A stretch of 64,000 nucleotides of DNA, from contig NC_064539.1 in the NCBI RefSeq assembly GCF_023856365.1, forward strand, positions 23,377,019-23,441,018, read 5' to 3'. This document shows positions 1 through 13,600 of this stretch, in pieces. Every line of letters starts with the position of its first letter. The stretch's first letter is position 1. The position numbers and the translations under genes were made by a program. This DNA is from Brienomyrus brachyistius (Eukaryota > Chordata > Actinopteri > Osteoglossiformes > Mormyridae). Below the pieces are notes generated by a model. It made no database searches and was not told where the DNA came from. It saw only the letters and a program-made list of their open reading frames with translations.

Positions 1-1588
1 AAGATGGCTAGCAACCCGTTTCTGAAATCATACATTGGTCAAACTGGAAAACTGCCAAAAACTTGAACAAATAAAATGAAAATATAGAAGAAAAAGTATT
101 TCGGGTAACTTGCTGTGCTGAGTATCAAAAGAATCTGCAATAAGAGCAGCAGCGGACCAGTAAATGCAGTTTCATGTTGCCGCCCTGCTGGCAAAGTGAT
201 GTAGTGCATTTAGATCACCACACAGGTATGATGTGGGCAGGACAAAACGAACAAAGGAAGTCAAGTAAAAACGTAGAGGACAGTTCTGTATTTTGCATGT
301 CAGTATGAATCAAACTGTTGCTGTGGAGACATCAAAGGTGACCAAGAACTGAAATACAGGCCACGACTCCAGTCTGCTACATCTTAATACTCTTGGTTTA
401 GATTACCAGTTAACCGTGGCTGTGAGCACAAAGAACCCCTCGCTCACTCACGCACATACATAGCTGAAACTGCACAAGATTAAATGAATCTGGAAAGCTA
501 GAGGCAACTGACCAGGTGTCCGTTGGGAAAACATTCAGCACATGGTTGAGGTGAAGGAGGCGGGACCTGACGAGGAGCGGTGTCACACTGCGCCCCCAAG
601 GGGGCAGTCTGTTCAAAGCAGCAGGCACACAACGTGTTTAAATGGAAGCAGAGCAGCCCAACTGGCCCACAGACCGTCACTGACACACTTACTGGCAGGT
701 CTACAGCCTACCTGACAAGCTCGCCCTTCAGCCTGAACAACCCTCACAGTGTGGGGAACAAAACCTCCCACAGAAGGTGGGGTGCGGCCACAAGACTAGC
801 CAGTCTGTAAACAGCCGGAGGGGACAGCATCGTCCCCGGCAATGTCTCGCATCACTAACTGTGCCATCACCCCTAAACCAGGGAGTGCTGAAAATGATCA
901 ACTATGACAATGCTTACCCTGGTCTCCAACCAATGGTTCCCCTGAGCCTGTTAATTGCCTTAAGCCCCACCCACCATGTTTTTAATCCATGCGTGTGTGT
1001 GGTCACATTTGGTTGTTTGTTGGGTGGAAGAAAATAATCTTCCACTCCAATTAAGAGTAATACCTACAACAGCTAAAGAAAAGTGATGGATGAAACGAAC
1101 TACACATTTAAAAAAAAAAAAGAAGAAGCTTGGAGCGATCCAACTCTCCCAGAAACTGGGATGTCACCAGGATTCAGAGCACTTTGTACAGAAGAGGCGT
1201 TGGGGGAACAGGCATGACAACCCATTTACAACATGTACATCCAAAGAGAGAAATTGGTCCGATATCTGAGATTAAACCATGGAAACGATTACTAATGGAT
1301 GCTTTAGAAAAAAATTACAGTAATTTCGTTTAAAAGGTAATCTTTCATGTTTGCTGCAAAAGCGACATAGACCAGTAATTTGTTAAAAAATATTTTTCCT
1401 TTTCCATCCAATGAAATTCCTGATTATGCTGAGGGTGGGTACAGCCCTACAGCCCTACTGTGCGCCGCCTGGAGCGTCAGGGACAGTAACCAGGGCTCTG
1501 AACCGGCCCACTCCCAGACTCTGCACGTCCATGTCGGTCTCGTCATGGTGGGATATATTTTTTTCCTTTTTGCTTTGAAAATGTTCTC
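1..1588 (-). other. pitpnb: pitpnb 3' UTR and downstream flank
   Basis: This stretch lies downstream of the pitpnb stop codon on the minus strand. No coding exon is visible. No minus-strand AATAAA was found; the only variant noticed is ATTAAA, read on the minus strand at 981-986. The UTR may end near there or continue past position 1. A short poly-A run on the plus strand is present near 1110. Confidence 0.5.
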
Positions 1589-1639
1589 TTATTGTTCATC
1601 TGCAGCGCTGGTGCCTCGAACCTGACCTTTTCCACGAAG
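1589..1639 (-). CDS. pitpnb: pitpnb exon 11 (terminal coding exon)
   Basis: After the acceptor CTTACAG, read on the minus strand, 17 codons encode residues 257-272 and a TAA stop at 1589-1591. The peptide is [16 protein letters not shown]. It aligns with the human beta tail ending RGTSAADV, but Gln262 stands where the mammalian sp1 isoform has the phosphorylated Ser262. The exon joins exon 10 in phase 0. Confidence 0.93.
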   Translation of the reverse strand, partial: LRGKGQVRGTSAADEQ

Positions 1640-4600
1640 CTGTAAGTGGGGGGAGGGGGTGGGGGGGGGGAAGAGAGAAATTAATCAGGACCAAAGCAGT
1701 TCCATAGAAATAGGATACATGGGGCATCTGGGAATTGTGCTTCAAGAGAGTAGCCTGTGCGTGGGGGGGGGGGATCATATGGATGGGGGCAACTTTCGTG
1801 GGTTGGAGAACTACTGCTGAACAGTGCCTCCTGCTGGGGGAGCTGTTCGGCTTTCATTCAGATACGGTTCCTTATCATTGAGGTTGGGGCATGATACCAT
1901 TCGCAAACTTTCCAAATTTATTGGCCCCTCCTTTCAACTACACAGGCTTCTCAGAATCACAGTCCCAGTTGCATAGTGTCCCTCTAATTAACAGCCCCCC
2001 AATCCCCACCATGCAGCAGGGCATGCAACAGGAGGATGACGGTGGCAAGCAGAGAGCTGCTCCCCCCCCCCGCCCCAACCAGAGTGTCACAAGCCAACAC
2101 CATCACGGGCCCCCGCACCCATGACCAGACAGTGTCTCGAAAAAGGCTGCAGCTGCAAACAAACATGCAAACGTTTCTTTGGTTGCACAACGGGCATGAG
2201 ATTCTCAGAGAAGCACTAGGAAAGGAGCCTATGGCAAGTGATCCTTGAGGGTGACAGCACAGGTGGAACCACTACCCATCCAGACGGCAGTAGGTGTTCT
2301 GGGGGCAGAGCTCAGAGGGTTACTGGGTGCTTCATAGCATACCGTAGATTATAGTGCTGCGGCTGGGATACATCCACTAGCCTTAGTCGTGCGCACGCAC
2401 ACACATGCACGCAACACCCGCACACACACACACATGCACGCAACACCCGCACACACACACACACACGCGCACGCACGCAGATAGACAGACACAGCAGAAA
2501 CTTATGGCACAGGTGAAGGAAAGAAGGTGAAAATGGCACCCTCTCCAGGGAGAAGCTGGCAAGAGAAGCTGGTGAGAAGAATGTCTGGTTATCATGGAGC
2601 TCAGGGACACAACATGCTCTGCTTCCATCACACCGAGCCGGGCAGAGGGCGGAATCCCAGGGTGCTTTATGGACCCAGTGCTGTTTGTAAGGAGGGGGGC
2701 AGGAGGGGATCGGCCAGGTTGATACACCATAGTTAACAGGCACAATGAGATCAGATGGAATTACCATCGCAGAATCAGGACACATACGCCCCCTGTCTGA
2801 TGTGGATGGAAGCAGCGCGGCAGTGTCCCTACATGGAGATGCTGAGAAAAAGTGACGACACATGAGGGAGGCTGGGGGGGGTCACGTCGTCAGGACCACG
2901 CCTCCTCTCCCCACCTGTAGGACTTACTCAGCCTGCCTCTGACCTACACTCGGGGGCGGGGCTAGTCTTCTGCAGCTTTTGTGCCCCGAACGGAGCCCTT
3001 TTGTCGCATCTAAATGCAAAGAGAGTAGGTGAGCAGGTCAGCTGGGAGACCTGGCAGGGGGTACGGGTTAGCATGGACCAGAGCGGAGGTGGGGTTTGTC
3101 CGGGAATGGGACGGCCTTCACTTGGTCGCAGCCATGCAACCCCAGCTGTTAGCAATCATGGTGCTATAGCTTAAGTGGACGGGTGGAGGACAGAGAGGGG
3201 ATGAGCAGCATTAGTTTGGGCGGAAACATCTGGAAAATGGAGAAAACCTACCCCCTCCCTTGGGGAAGCTCTTAGTTTCCATCCACATGTAGCTTGATAA
3301 ACAGAACCACTATCTGAGAGACACTTGGTGGTAGTGGATCGGACCCCGCGTTTAAGAACAGCGTGATCATTACAGGAAACTGGTACACGATAAGAGTGAG
3401 CCACAGGAGGCCACTTTCACGGACCCCATATTTCGGGAACTTTGGACCACAGTGAGACCTCGAGATCAGAGCCTGGAAGAGGAAGCTACTCCTAAAAGGG
3501 AAAAAGTTCCAATGCAGCTGGAGTATCTCTTCCTCAGCATGATACGGCGGTTAGATGGGCACTGCGACAGCAGCTTCCAAGCCACGTGTCTGAGAGGAGG
3601 GACTGGCTACCACACAGGGGCCTCCTTCAATTGGGAAACAATTTGACAAGGTTTGGGTGACTATTTCATTTGAAAGATGCACTTCAACAGCCACGCATAC
3701 CTCCTCCAGCTCCTTCTGTGTCTGGTCCTCCATCCGCCGGATGTCCTCCATGGTGAGCTCCACCCATCCGTCGATCCAACAGAACAGCTGCCGATGGAAG
3801 TTGGTGAAAATCCTCTTCTCTTGCTGCAGGGAGGAGGGATACATATGTCAACCAGAGGAGGCACTGACTAAGTAGAGCGTAGCTGGCAAACTACAAGAAG
3901 GATAGAAGAAAGCAACATCATGTGTAGAAGGAGGAGGGAGCGGCACCTACACTGTGGATGAAGTTCTCCACCTTGTTTTGCAGGCCCCACCACTTGAACT
4001 TGACAGTGACCAGTTTGTAGGCACACATGTGCGGGGAGTCTGGGCTTTTCATCAGCTCCTTCTATTGGATGCACACAGGCACACACATACAGGCACACTG
4101 AGCCTGGACATCAGCATAGTGCCTCAATAGTGCATACACCCAGATTAATTACAAAAAAAAAAAAAAAAAACGCCATGGTATAGAAAACACAACCACCCAT
4201 TCCCCTTACAACCATACCTTCCAGTTGGGGCCCAGAGGCCCCCGATCTGTCTTCAGAGAGTGAAACAAGGCAGGGTCCTCCTCTGGTTTGTAGTCCTGTA
4301 GTCAGAGAGATATGCGATTGTACTACATAACCCACAATGCAACACTTAGCTTCTCCCTTGTTTTTGCCTGCTGCTCAGGTTGGAAGGGGGATATGCATCT
4401 GCAGTAACTAAATTTGAATTACTCAAATCCAGTACTAATCCCTTTGCACAGATGGCCAGTGGGATTAACAGAGTCCTGTAATTAATCCAATTATGCAGTT
4501 AAAGGTCTACCATGAAAGACCTGCCATAGGGAGCACACCACTCCTCAGCCAATGGGCTAACAGAACAGGGATCATTACCCAGGTGCCCCGGCACTGGCAC

Positions 4601-7600
4601 CACGCTTTATACTTCTACCTGACATGTGCCAGGCTGCAATGTTATCTGGAAGTGATCAGCCTCAACCAATCACAGAAGGGCTGGATTAGAGCCCAAGACA
4701 AAGCTGGCAAATCACAGCCAAGGAGGGGACTATGGGTTAAGAGGCTACGTGACTGTTTAATGTTTCACAGTTTGTGAGAAAAGGACCCACTATAACAAGA
4801 CCTAAAATGCCTCTGCCCTCCATACACCACATGCTGCTGCTTGACAGAGAAACTCCCTTTGGATATTGACCTGCCATATTTGATAGTTTTACAACAAGCC
4901 ACTTAAAGGGCACAGGGCAAACTGCTGTTGGCAGACAAGGCAGCGTTAACAGTGCCAGATCCACACCATCCTGTCATTTGCCCAGCGCTTTAGTTACACG
5001 CGACAAAGGGGGCACTCAAGAATCTACTCACACTTGACGACACTTGCTCTCTGTCTGCGATGTCAATGGGCACTACCTCCACCGTCTTCCATGTGGCTGG
5101 GTCCAGACCATGAACCTGCCATTTGGGGGAGGTGGCCAGGGTCAGTGGGGGGTAATGAACAGGAAGGAAGGAATAAAGAAATCCAGTGAACAGGATTAGA
5201 AGGCAAGTTAAAAACAGCAAGGACACCTTTCAAAGTCACTTACGTTTTCTAGAGCGCCCATATCCGGTTTATGCCATGTCTCAATCTTAACGAAGAAGTC
5301 ATCCTTCATGTACTCATTCTAGAAAGAGTAAGAGAGGTAAAATGTTATGATAGAAGCCACCTGTAGGCTACAGAAAGTTACCTACTGACTGACAGAATCT
5401 CAATCAGACCCATTCAGTCAGCCAGGTCCTCTGCTGAAGGGCCAGTATGTCGGCTGTGCATGAATAGCACGAGCTGCCTGCTGGTTTGGGCTCTGCAGCA
5501 GCACTACACCTGACCCATTTCCCAGGCTGCTGGCGTACCTGAAAGAGCTTTCCCAGCGCACCCAGTTTCCACTGGGAGATTAAGCGAGGGTCCCAATTCC
5601 TAGCAAGCCCACGAAACAACCTCCTTTTCCAGGTACACATAAAAATAAACGGGCAAAATAACAAGTCTCAAGAGCTCTCAACTTAAGCCTCAACACCGAT
5701 CCAATTAAACAATTAAGGGTTCTCAGGAAACTGCAGGTATTGATTTTTCCACAACATATATCACTGCAAGATTCAGCAGTGGAAAATGTGATAGACCAGC
5801 CAGCACAGCTATTAGGTTTTTCTTTCCAGTAGTCAGTCTGTAAACCAAACCTCTGAACCAACCCAAGAAATAAGAGTTAGTTCATGTTCCAGTGAGCCTA
5901 TTAAGACTAAGGAGGAAGGTAAGGCATTAATGCTCCATAAACTCACCGTTACAACTGTAGCCAATGAAGAGTGAGCACCAGCAGGGGTGGGAGGAGCCAA
6001 AAGGAAAACAATAGTGATTCAGTACAGGTATCAGCACAGGGATATAACAGGCCGCAGTCAATTATTAAAACAGTATACACAACAATGTGATGATCTTGGT
6101 GGGCATGTATGTCCAAGCATATGATACAAGTGCCAGGAAACTGAAATGCTGAGGCAGATACAAATTTTTCCAAAAATCACACATTTTACTGGATAATAAA
6201 ATACTTTCACATGGCCTCCCAAGTGCAATTTTAATGCAAAACAAAAATATTCCATAAAAGCATTTATAAACAAAAATGAAATAAGCGATTTGCATAAATA
6301 TATAGAACCATTCATTGTGGGAAGATTTTATGCTAGGTACACTAAATGACCTGAATGAGTCACCCTGAACTAATTGAGTGACCTATGACAGCATACAACT
6401 GTGGTTCACAAAAACTGACTAACCATTTCAAGACCAATATAAATTGTATATAGGTGAGAGTTGAATGGGTGAAACAGAGGCATGGCCAGGCATAGAGAGA
6501 GTTCTGGGTAGGGCCGAGTGGAACTCACTGGTCCGGCAGTATGGGTAGGCATTCCATGCCTTCTCGTGGAACACCAGGGCCCCCTCCGGTGCGATCATCT
6601 TCACAAACCCAGGAACTTTGCTGAGTAGGAGGAACAAGGATAGGACAGCCTTGTCGTCAGGATCGGCCATCCCAGTGGATGCACGAAACAGCGTTTACTT
6701 AAATGTTAGGCAATGGAGTCCACAGGTCTTCTAACACAAGATCGCCTGATCTTTCACAAGGATGGAGTTTGGAAGGCTTTAAAACACTAAACAGCTGTGT
6801 GTGCACTCTAAATCAACTCAGAATATCCGCCAGCACTTTGAAACATCAATAAAATTGCCTTCTATTTGGCATCTACATTCGTCATATGATTTATTTGATC
6901 ACTACCAGACCAACAGGTAGAAAGCGAGCACCAGCAACCATCCAGCACATTAGCAAAGCTTCCGTGCTGTTTTCCAGGTACACAACAATCTCACATCCCA
7001 GAACTAGTGCATGCTGGGTATTAATATGAAGCAGCATCTGCAAATGCTGTTCTACTCAGAGTTAGGCTTCTCCCCCGACAAACCAATCTGTCTTTAAAGT
7101 ATGTTGTGAGCCCAAAGCTTGAAGCACATCCTTCCAGTGACTGTCAGGGTAGATCACATAGGTATGCCACATTCTGAGCACTCGTCCTCACCTCTTTAGA
7201 TGGTAGATCTTGTGTGTGTACTGCCCCTTCTCTTCGCCATTCTCATAAGGCTCATTCTTCAGGACCTCTATTCCCTCTCCACCTCCGGTCTCATTCTTGC
7301 TGGCCTCTGCTACAGAGTACAGCTGTCCCACTTGGTACTGCAGATAGAGGCTCAGTCAGTCACAATCAACCATCTACATACTCGTATCATATGAAAAACA
7401 ATGAAATCTTATGCCCAGTGTTGCCCATGCCTGACTACTTTGGGGTGATGGGGAGAAAAGCCAATATAGAACCCGATCTCCCAGGATGCCAAGTGAGCTC
7501 AGCTCATCTTAGGATGTAAGGGAAAAGTGTGTACATCTGTGATGAGGCGGAGTGGGTGTAAACAGATTAACATACTTGAAAAAACTGCCTGTGAGATCAA

Positions 7601-10600
7601 GGCTTGTCTGAACCTGACAAAGCACCACGGCACATGATTATATTGTCACAGACAGCTGGCACCAAGGAGCTTGCTGTCCCACACATAGGATACATCCTCA
7701 CACATACTGACAGCGTTTACAAACCTGTAATCTCAAAAGCAAAGAACTAGGCCATCAGAAGTGCACACTCCGCCTCTCACATGTACACAGCATGTAAATT
7801 CTCTATTCAGCAGCTTGCCACTCAGGCTGCTTCCTCTGAGGCCAGAAAGATGGGCAGGTAGATTTTTTGCCTTTTAAATGTTAAATGGTCCTGTACTGAC
7901 AGGAAGCAGACTGGCTCCTCATCCCATCTGGCCCCAGGTTCCATCTCCTAGGTGAACACTTGGTTTGGGTCCCAGCTCCTTTCAGTGCCAAATTCAAATT
8001 TCCACCCAGTTCCAGCAGATGATGTCACTGTTCCAAAAGTCAGGGTTTAGGTGACATTCAACAAGAGTGTGTGTTTATTAAATAAGTGCTTTTAACCAGG
8101 GCAGGGTAGTAATGCAATAATCAGACTGCAGTTAAAATATAGATAAGGAGCTGAAGAAAATCAGAAGCCAACACACGCTTGCAGCCCTGGGCTAAGGATA
8201 ATTTTAGGCCATATATTTACTGGGGAAGCTTCATTAGGCTGCTGTGTAAAAAGGCAAGTGCAGTAATGAAAGCATGAAAAATACAAAAGAGATGAAGCCA
8301 CATTTTAATGCTTCAACTGACCTACTTAACAGATAAGAGCCCTTTCGGAATCTGGGTGGTGAACCTGTGATTCCGGGAAATGCACCATTTAAAGCCAGAT
8401 CACCATTTTCATACTTGGTATCATTTCCAAGCACGAGACCCACCTGCAGAGTAATCAGCCCTGGTGAGGCAGCCAGCTGAGCTGTTATCAAAGGACACAC
8501 GCCTCATCTTCTTTTCAAAACCCCTTTCAAGCTGCCCCCACCTCCCATTCCATTCTTCAACCCATCAGTGAGGGGAGGTAATGGGCAGGCAGAAGCCCCG
8601 GGGGCCCAAAGTAATACCCCAGCCCATCAGCACCAACTCTACAGCCCCACTGTCATGTGCAATCAACACCAAAATGCACCGTTCTTTTCCATATAAATCA
8701 CTAAAGACCCCAACACTATGCATCTAAATAAGGGGAGCAGATGGTCATCTAAAACTACGCCTAAGAAGTAGTTCATATAGCCACAGACACCACCAGTATT
8801 ATCCCAGATAACAGAGGGCATGGGAGAACCCCTAAAGGAGGCCAGCCACTACAGAGTACTTTCGTACACACAAAACAAGGCAGATCTCTAGTTAAACCAA
8901 ATGCCTATAACCCCATGAAAGGAAAACCACAAGATTATGGGAAGAACATGTAAATACTTAGAGCCGGAGGCAGAAACCAAAACCACAATACTACCAACTG
9001 ATATACATATTAATACAATGGCCCCCATCATTTCAGTATGCCTTGTTTTACTCAACTCCTTCAGAGAGACACTAATGGCTGCTTTGAGCACCAGGCTAGA
9101 GCAAAAGGACTCTCATTTACTTGGTTTTCACCAACATGGAGCTAGTGCTGGTGTCGGTGCTGAGCTGGTTCTCACTTGGTGCCTTTTGAGAACCAGCTAG
9201 CGTTTCCACCAGTTTCAAACAAGAACGGAAATGTTATGTAGGCAGAAGTGAGAGAAAAGTACAGGTCCATATGAATTCTGATGTTTTTGTATTTATTTTG
9301 ATCAGTTTTGAATTTTAAGTTCTTATGTACTGCCGAACTGAAAAAAATGACCATTTAAGGAAACAAAAGTTTTCAGAGTATTGCACTCTATTGTCTGTAT
9401 CCATTTTTATTTCCTTAAAGGCTGCATTTCTCCCCAGTCTGTGTGCAGTTTATTCTCACTCTCTGTTTTACCGTTGTCCTTTTAAGGATCATGCAATGCT
9501 AAAAATCAAATTCTGCTGTCTGTCTCATGATCTCAGCGCTACACAAGTGCCACAGTATTTAATTTATTCGACCTGCATCATGATTATCATTAAATCTGGC
9601 CAGCAGATCGATCTTTCGTTTTCCATAGATTGAAAAAGCGATGTAACGTTATTCTCCTAATAAGCGCTAGTAAGTTGTTGCACTGCCTGCACCAGTGATA
9701 TTAGACAAAATTATATCAGTTACCAATCAAACTTTCCAGCTATGTGGAAGATTTGGATGCGATAACCAGTCCCACCATCACTGAGGTTATGGAGACCAGC
9801 TTTTCTGTGGTACCGTACTTCAGCCGTTTTTTCTGACTCAGGGCCAATTTTTTGTAATGAAAATGCATGGAACTAGTTCAGGATTGAGAAAAATCCCAGC
9901 AGCTGCCCTAGCACCACGTTGGTGGAAACAGGGTAATAGTTTCCATTTATTATGTTTGGGAAACAAAAGCAGAGATTAACAAAGCTATACTCACCTCTTC
10001 CACCGAACAGGGTAACACCACACGGCTGAAAGGGAGAAGGCAGAGTAAGACACACAGTTGGCAATGGCAAGTCCAACAGGGTCAAACAGAACACATTACC
10101 CCAAACCATTAAGTCGCAGTGAAGCCCAAGAGCTTTACGTCAAACACATTTATTTCCATGTAGCCATTCCATTGAGACGGCACAAGGTAAAAATAGGTTC
10201 ATACATACACAGCATTTTATTCAATTAATCCACAAGTGCCCATCAACTCAACCAATATTAATGGTTCATGTGATCTTACAAGATTTGTGTTCACAAGCAG
10301 GTAGCAATTAACAGCACAAACATCAAGTTCATGCAACCGATCTTAATAGCATCCACTGACAGTCCCCTAAAGTAAAGGCTGCTCATTCAGCAGATACCAT
10401 AGGTCTCACTACCAATTTGCCATATGGCCACTGGCGATTAAACTGCAAGTGTGGCTAGTTTATTTCTCAATCAATTTGCCACAATGGCGATGGGCCAAAC
10501 TTACAACCCGAACCATAGCAGTTTGTGTAATACTAAAATTGTTTTTATGGTAAGTAGTTTACTTTCCAAGTTCTCTCAGAAACATTGTTATGCCACCACA

Positions 10601-13600
10601 GCCATCACTTGGACAAACTAGTGACTGACTTTCGAAAGTCAGTCAGATTTCAATAACCAAATCATTCAACCTATACACATCCTTGAGCTTGAAAGCTGAA
10701 CCGCAAGCAAATAAGTTACACTGTTGAGCACATGCAGAATCTGCAGGCAAAAGACAGACATATGGAAGATGAAATGTGACTTAAATGAATAAATGTTCTG
10801 TATATATAAATATGACAGGTAAATCCTTGACACAGATAGTAAAAAGTTATTTTTTTTATTCCATACATTTTTCGAGCTTTATAAGCCACTTTATTCTGAA
10901 GATCATGACCTCATCAAAAGACAAAAAAACGCAACAGCACATAAAAATAAAAAAAAGACCCTTTATTTGCCATTCACACAAGTATGAGTACAGGGACATT
11001 GTAATTCTTCTCTTTGCTCTCCATAGTTTAGGGGTCACAGTGAAGGGTCAGCAAATGTGCGGCGCCCCTAGAGCTGGGGGTTAAAGGCCTTGCTCAAGGA
11101 CCACGGACATGTGATTGTTCTGCCGAGACCGGGGTTTGAACAAGCAACCTTCCGATCACAAGCACAGAAACTTAGCCAGCTGAGCCACTCACTGCAGAAA
11201 TCGGGTGATTGCCAGCGATTTCCAACCCTTCTCAATTGCGAAGGATAAGGGATTCAGAAAGCGCAGCCAGGCTCTTAATCCAATGTACTGTGCGTTATTC
11301 TATACAAGAAAGCGCACTCAATCATTCCATGACTAGCAGATGCTTTTAATTGTGACTTATCGATGTATGAACCAGTCTGAAACAAAATTCTTTATTGTCA
11401 ATTGTTTGTTACTGTTAGTGCTATTTATCATAAACATTTGTAATGAAATTTTCACAATTGCTACTTAAGTTACATGAAGAATTTAAGCATTTAATAAACA
11501 TTAAGGCGAGAATATTTCTTTTAAAGGGCTTTGAGAGGAAAACAGTATTAAGTAGATGTCCATTAGTCTTACATAAAATTGCGTGTTAAATTTACGCATT
11601 CTGGTTTTAGATGGTTACTTAATTATACTACCAATACACCCTTGTGTGCAGAATTTAGGCAATTACTATTCCCAAAAATATTTTTTAGCAAAAGGTTGCA
11701 AGGACTTGTAAAATTGAATTCAGAAGTAAAATTATTTAGAAACTAAAAAAAACTTAAGACTAAAAATTTAGAAAATTAGTTTATCAAACAGAAGAAACAC
11801 TTTATCGATGGCAGAATTATTTTGCAATCAGAAACTATTTAAAATGGATTTCTCTCTCGTCACCATCAACAGCAATAATAATCTGTTCAATAATTCTGTA
11901 CAGGCATGTATCTATGGTTTCCTATTTTACTCCAAACACGACATACACAGATAAAATACTGAGCATGCTCTATTTTTTTTTTTTAAACAGCCCATTCTTA
12001 ATTAAAGATTAATCCAGACTGAAACTATTCAAGTTGGAAAAGCAAAACACACACTTGCCTAATAATTCTGTGCATAATATACACGGTGTTTCTAACCCAG
12101 ACCCCCCAGGTCCTCCTGGGAAAGGGAGCCTGGCTGCTGACTCATACTGATAAGCATAGATACCTCTTACCATGCAGCAGACTACAGAGGGTGATAAGGG
12201 GCCAAAGAGTGCTTGATACAAGATTTCAGTCCATACATTCTAGATTTAATACCAATCTGTTCATGCTGCAGGTGGTCTCTCTAGGTTAATTAAGAATAAA
12301 AGGGTGCATGGGGAAATTTATGTGAGGAAGAAAAAAAAAAAACATGCACTAAAAATGGATTCTGCCAATGGAAATAGCACGTTTACATGCACACTAAGTT
12401 AAATTATTGTGTTAATCTGACTAAAACTGGACTTTTAAAGTCCATGTAAACATGTTAGCCCGACTGAAATCACATTAAACTGAATCTCTCAAAGTTGGAC
12501 TGACACACACGGATTGGGAGTCTATTTACACCTGCATGTAAACGTTCAGTCTGACTCAAACTGGCCTAGGCGCTCTGCACATGTCCCCGGGCTTTGACCC
12601 GGAAGTAAAAGAAGCTTGGAGCATAACAAAGGACATACAGCATGTGTAAAATATACAGCGCTATAAAGCTGTCCAATTCATCGCTGAACTAAAGGGTGCT
12701 TTTCCACCGCACCAGGTACCATGCTTTTGGTACTTCACGGTGTTGGTTTTACACTGGCACAAAAACCGGTACCGGTATCAAAAGACATTACAACAAGAAG
12801 CAGGGTATTTTGTACTGAAATCAAAAAATGGCTGTAGAGGGGCTGGACAACATGAAATATAAATGCCAGGATTGCATGTTATGCATATCCATTTCTTATA
12901 TCAGTAGTCTGCTAGATTAAGATCAGGCTTTTCGACAGTTTAAAGTTTACCTCCTCTGCTTTTGCATGAGTGCGGCATGCATTCTCCAAGACAATCATAA
13001 TCATTCTCATCCTTGCCTTTTAAATCACCCCTAGATGAGGTCATGAAAAATTTCATTTTTTCGCTTATGAAGTTAACATTAGTTACTACTTTTGAAAAGC
13101 TAGAGAGAACCCTTCATAGTACGTACAAGTTAGATTCCCTCAAGTGCTTGAGCAAACCAAGTTTCAAACCAAGTTTGTCCCACACTTTAACTTTTTCATA
13201 AAGTCTTCCCCACACTCCCACAGTGATACCAAAAGTATCACTGCATTTGGATACAAACCTGGGCAATTTCATTCAAAATAAAACAGGATTGCCGTCCATG
13301 ACCTGAGGCCAATGAAAGCCAAACCAGACCCAGCCTGCTGATTCAACAAGTCATACTTCTGTCATTTTTATAATTACCTCGTTCTGCACATGTCAAACAC
13401 GGGTGAAGTAACATAACATTTAGACTTCGGTTTAAATATATGTGCCAGAAACACAACTACAATGAAAAAGACAGCAGGATAGTTCTAGGCACTTTGAGCT
13501 AACCAGCCATGCATTTACTAGATACATTGTATTTTACATAGCAAAAGTACAGAAATGAGAGTGTGGAATGACAGATGCTCATGACCTGTGAGGCTAACAA

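Larger units (their letters stand above)
4296..7191 (-). other. pitpnb introns 7, 5, 4 and 3 (with exons 7 to 4 between them)
   Basis: The non-coding parts are 4296-5031, 5319-5946, 5955-6528 and 6621-7191. They are AT-rich unique sequence. I see no array, RNA gene or transposon end apart from the four exons listed separately. Confidence 0.6.

Noticed and set aside
2312..2863. 183-codon Cys-rich minus-strand frame
   Set aside because: The Cys/Val stretch is the CA microsatellite and the rest has no recognisable domain.
2928..2969. Possible alternative pitpnb last exon (acceptor GCTGCAG, 14 codons, [13 protein letters not shown])
   Set aside because: It is in frame with exon 10, but the pyrimidine tract is poor and the peptide has no similarity to known PITP tails.
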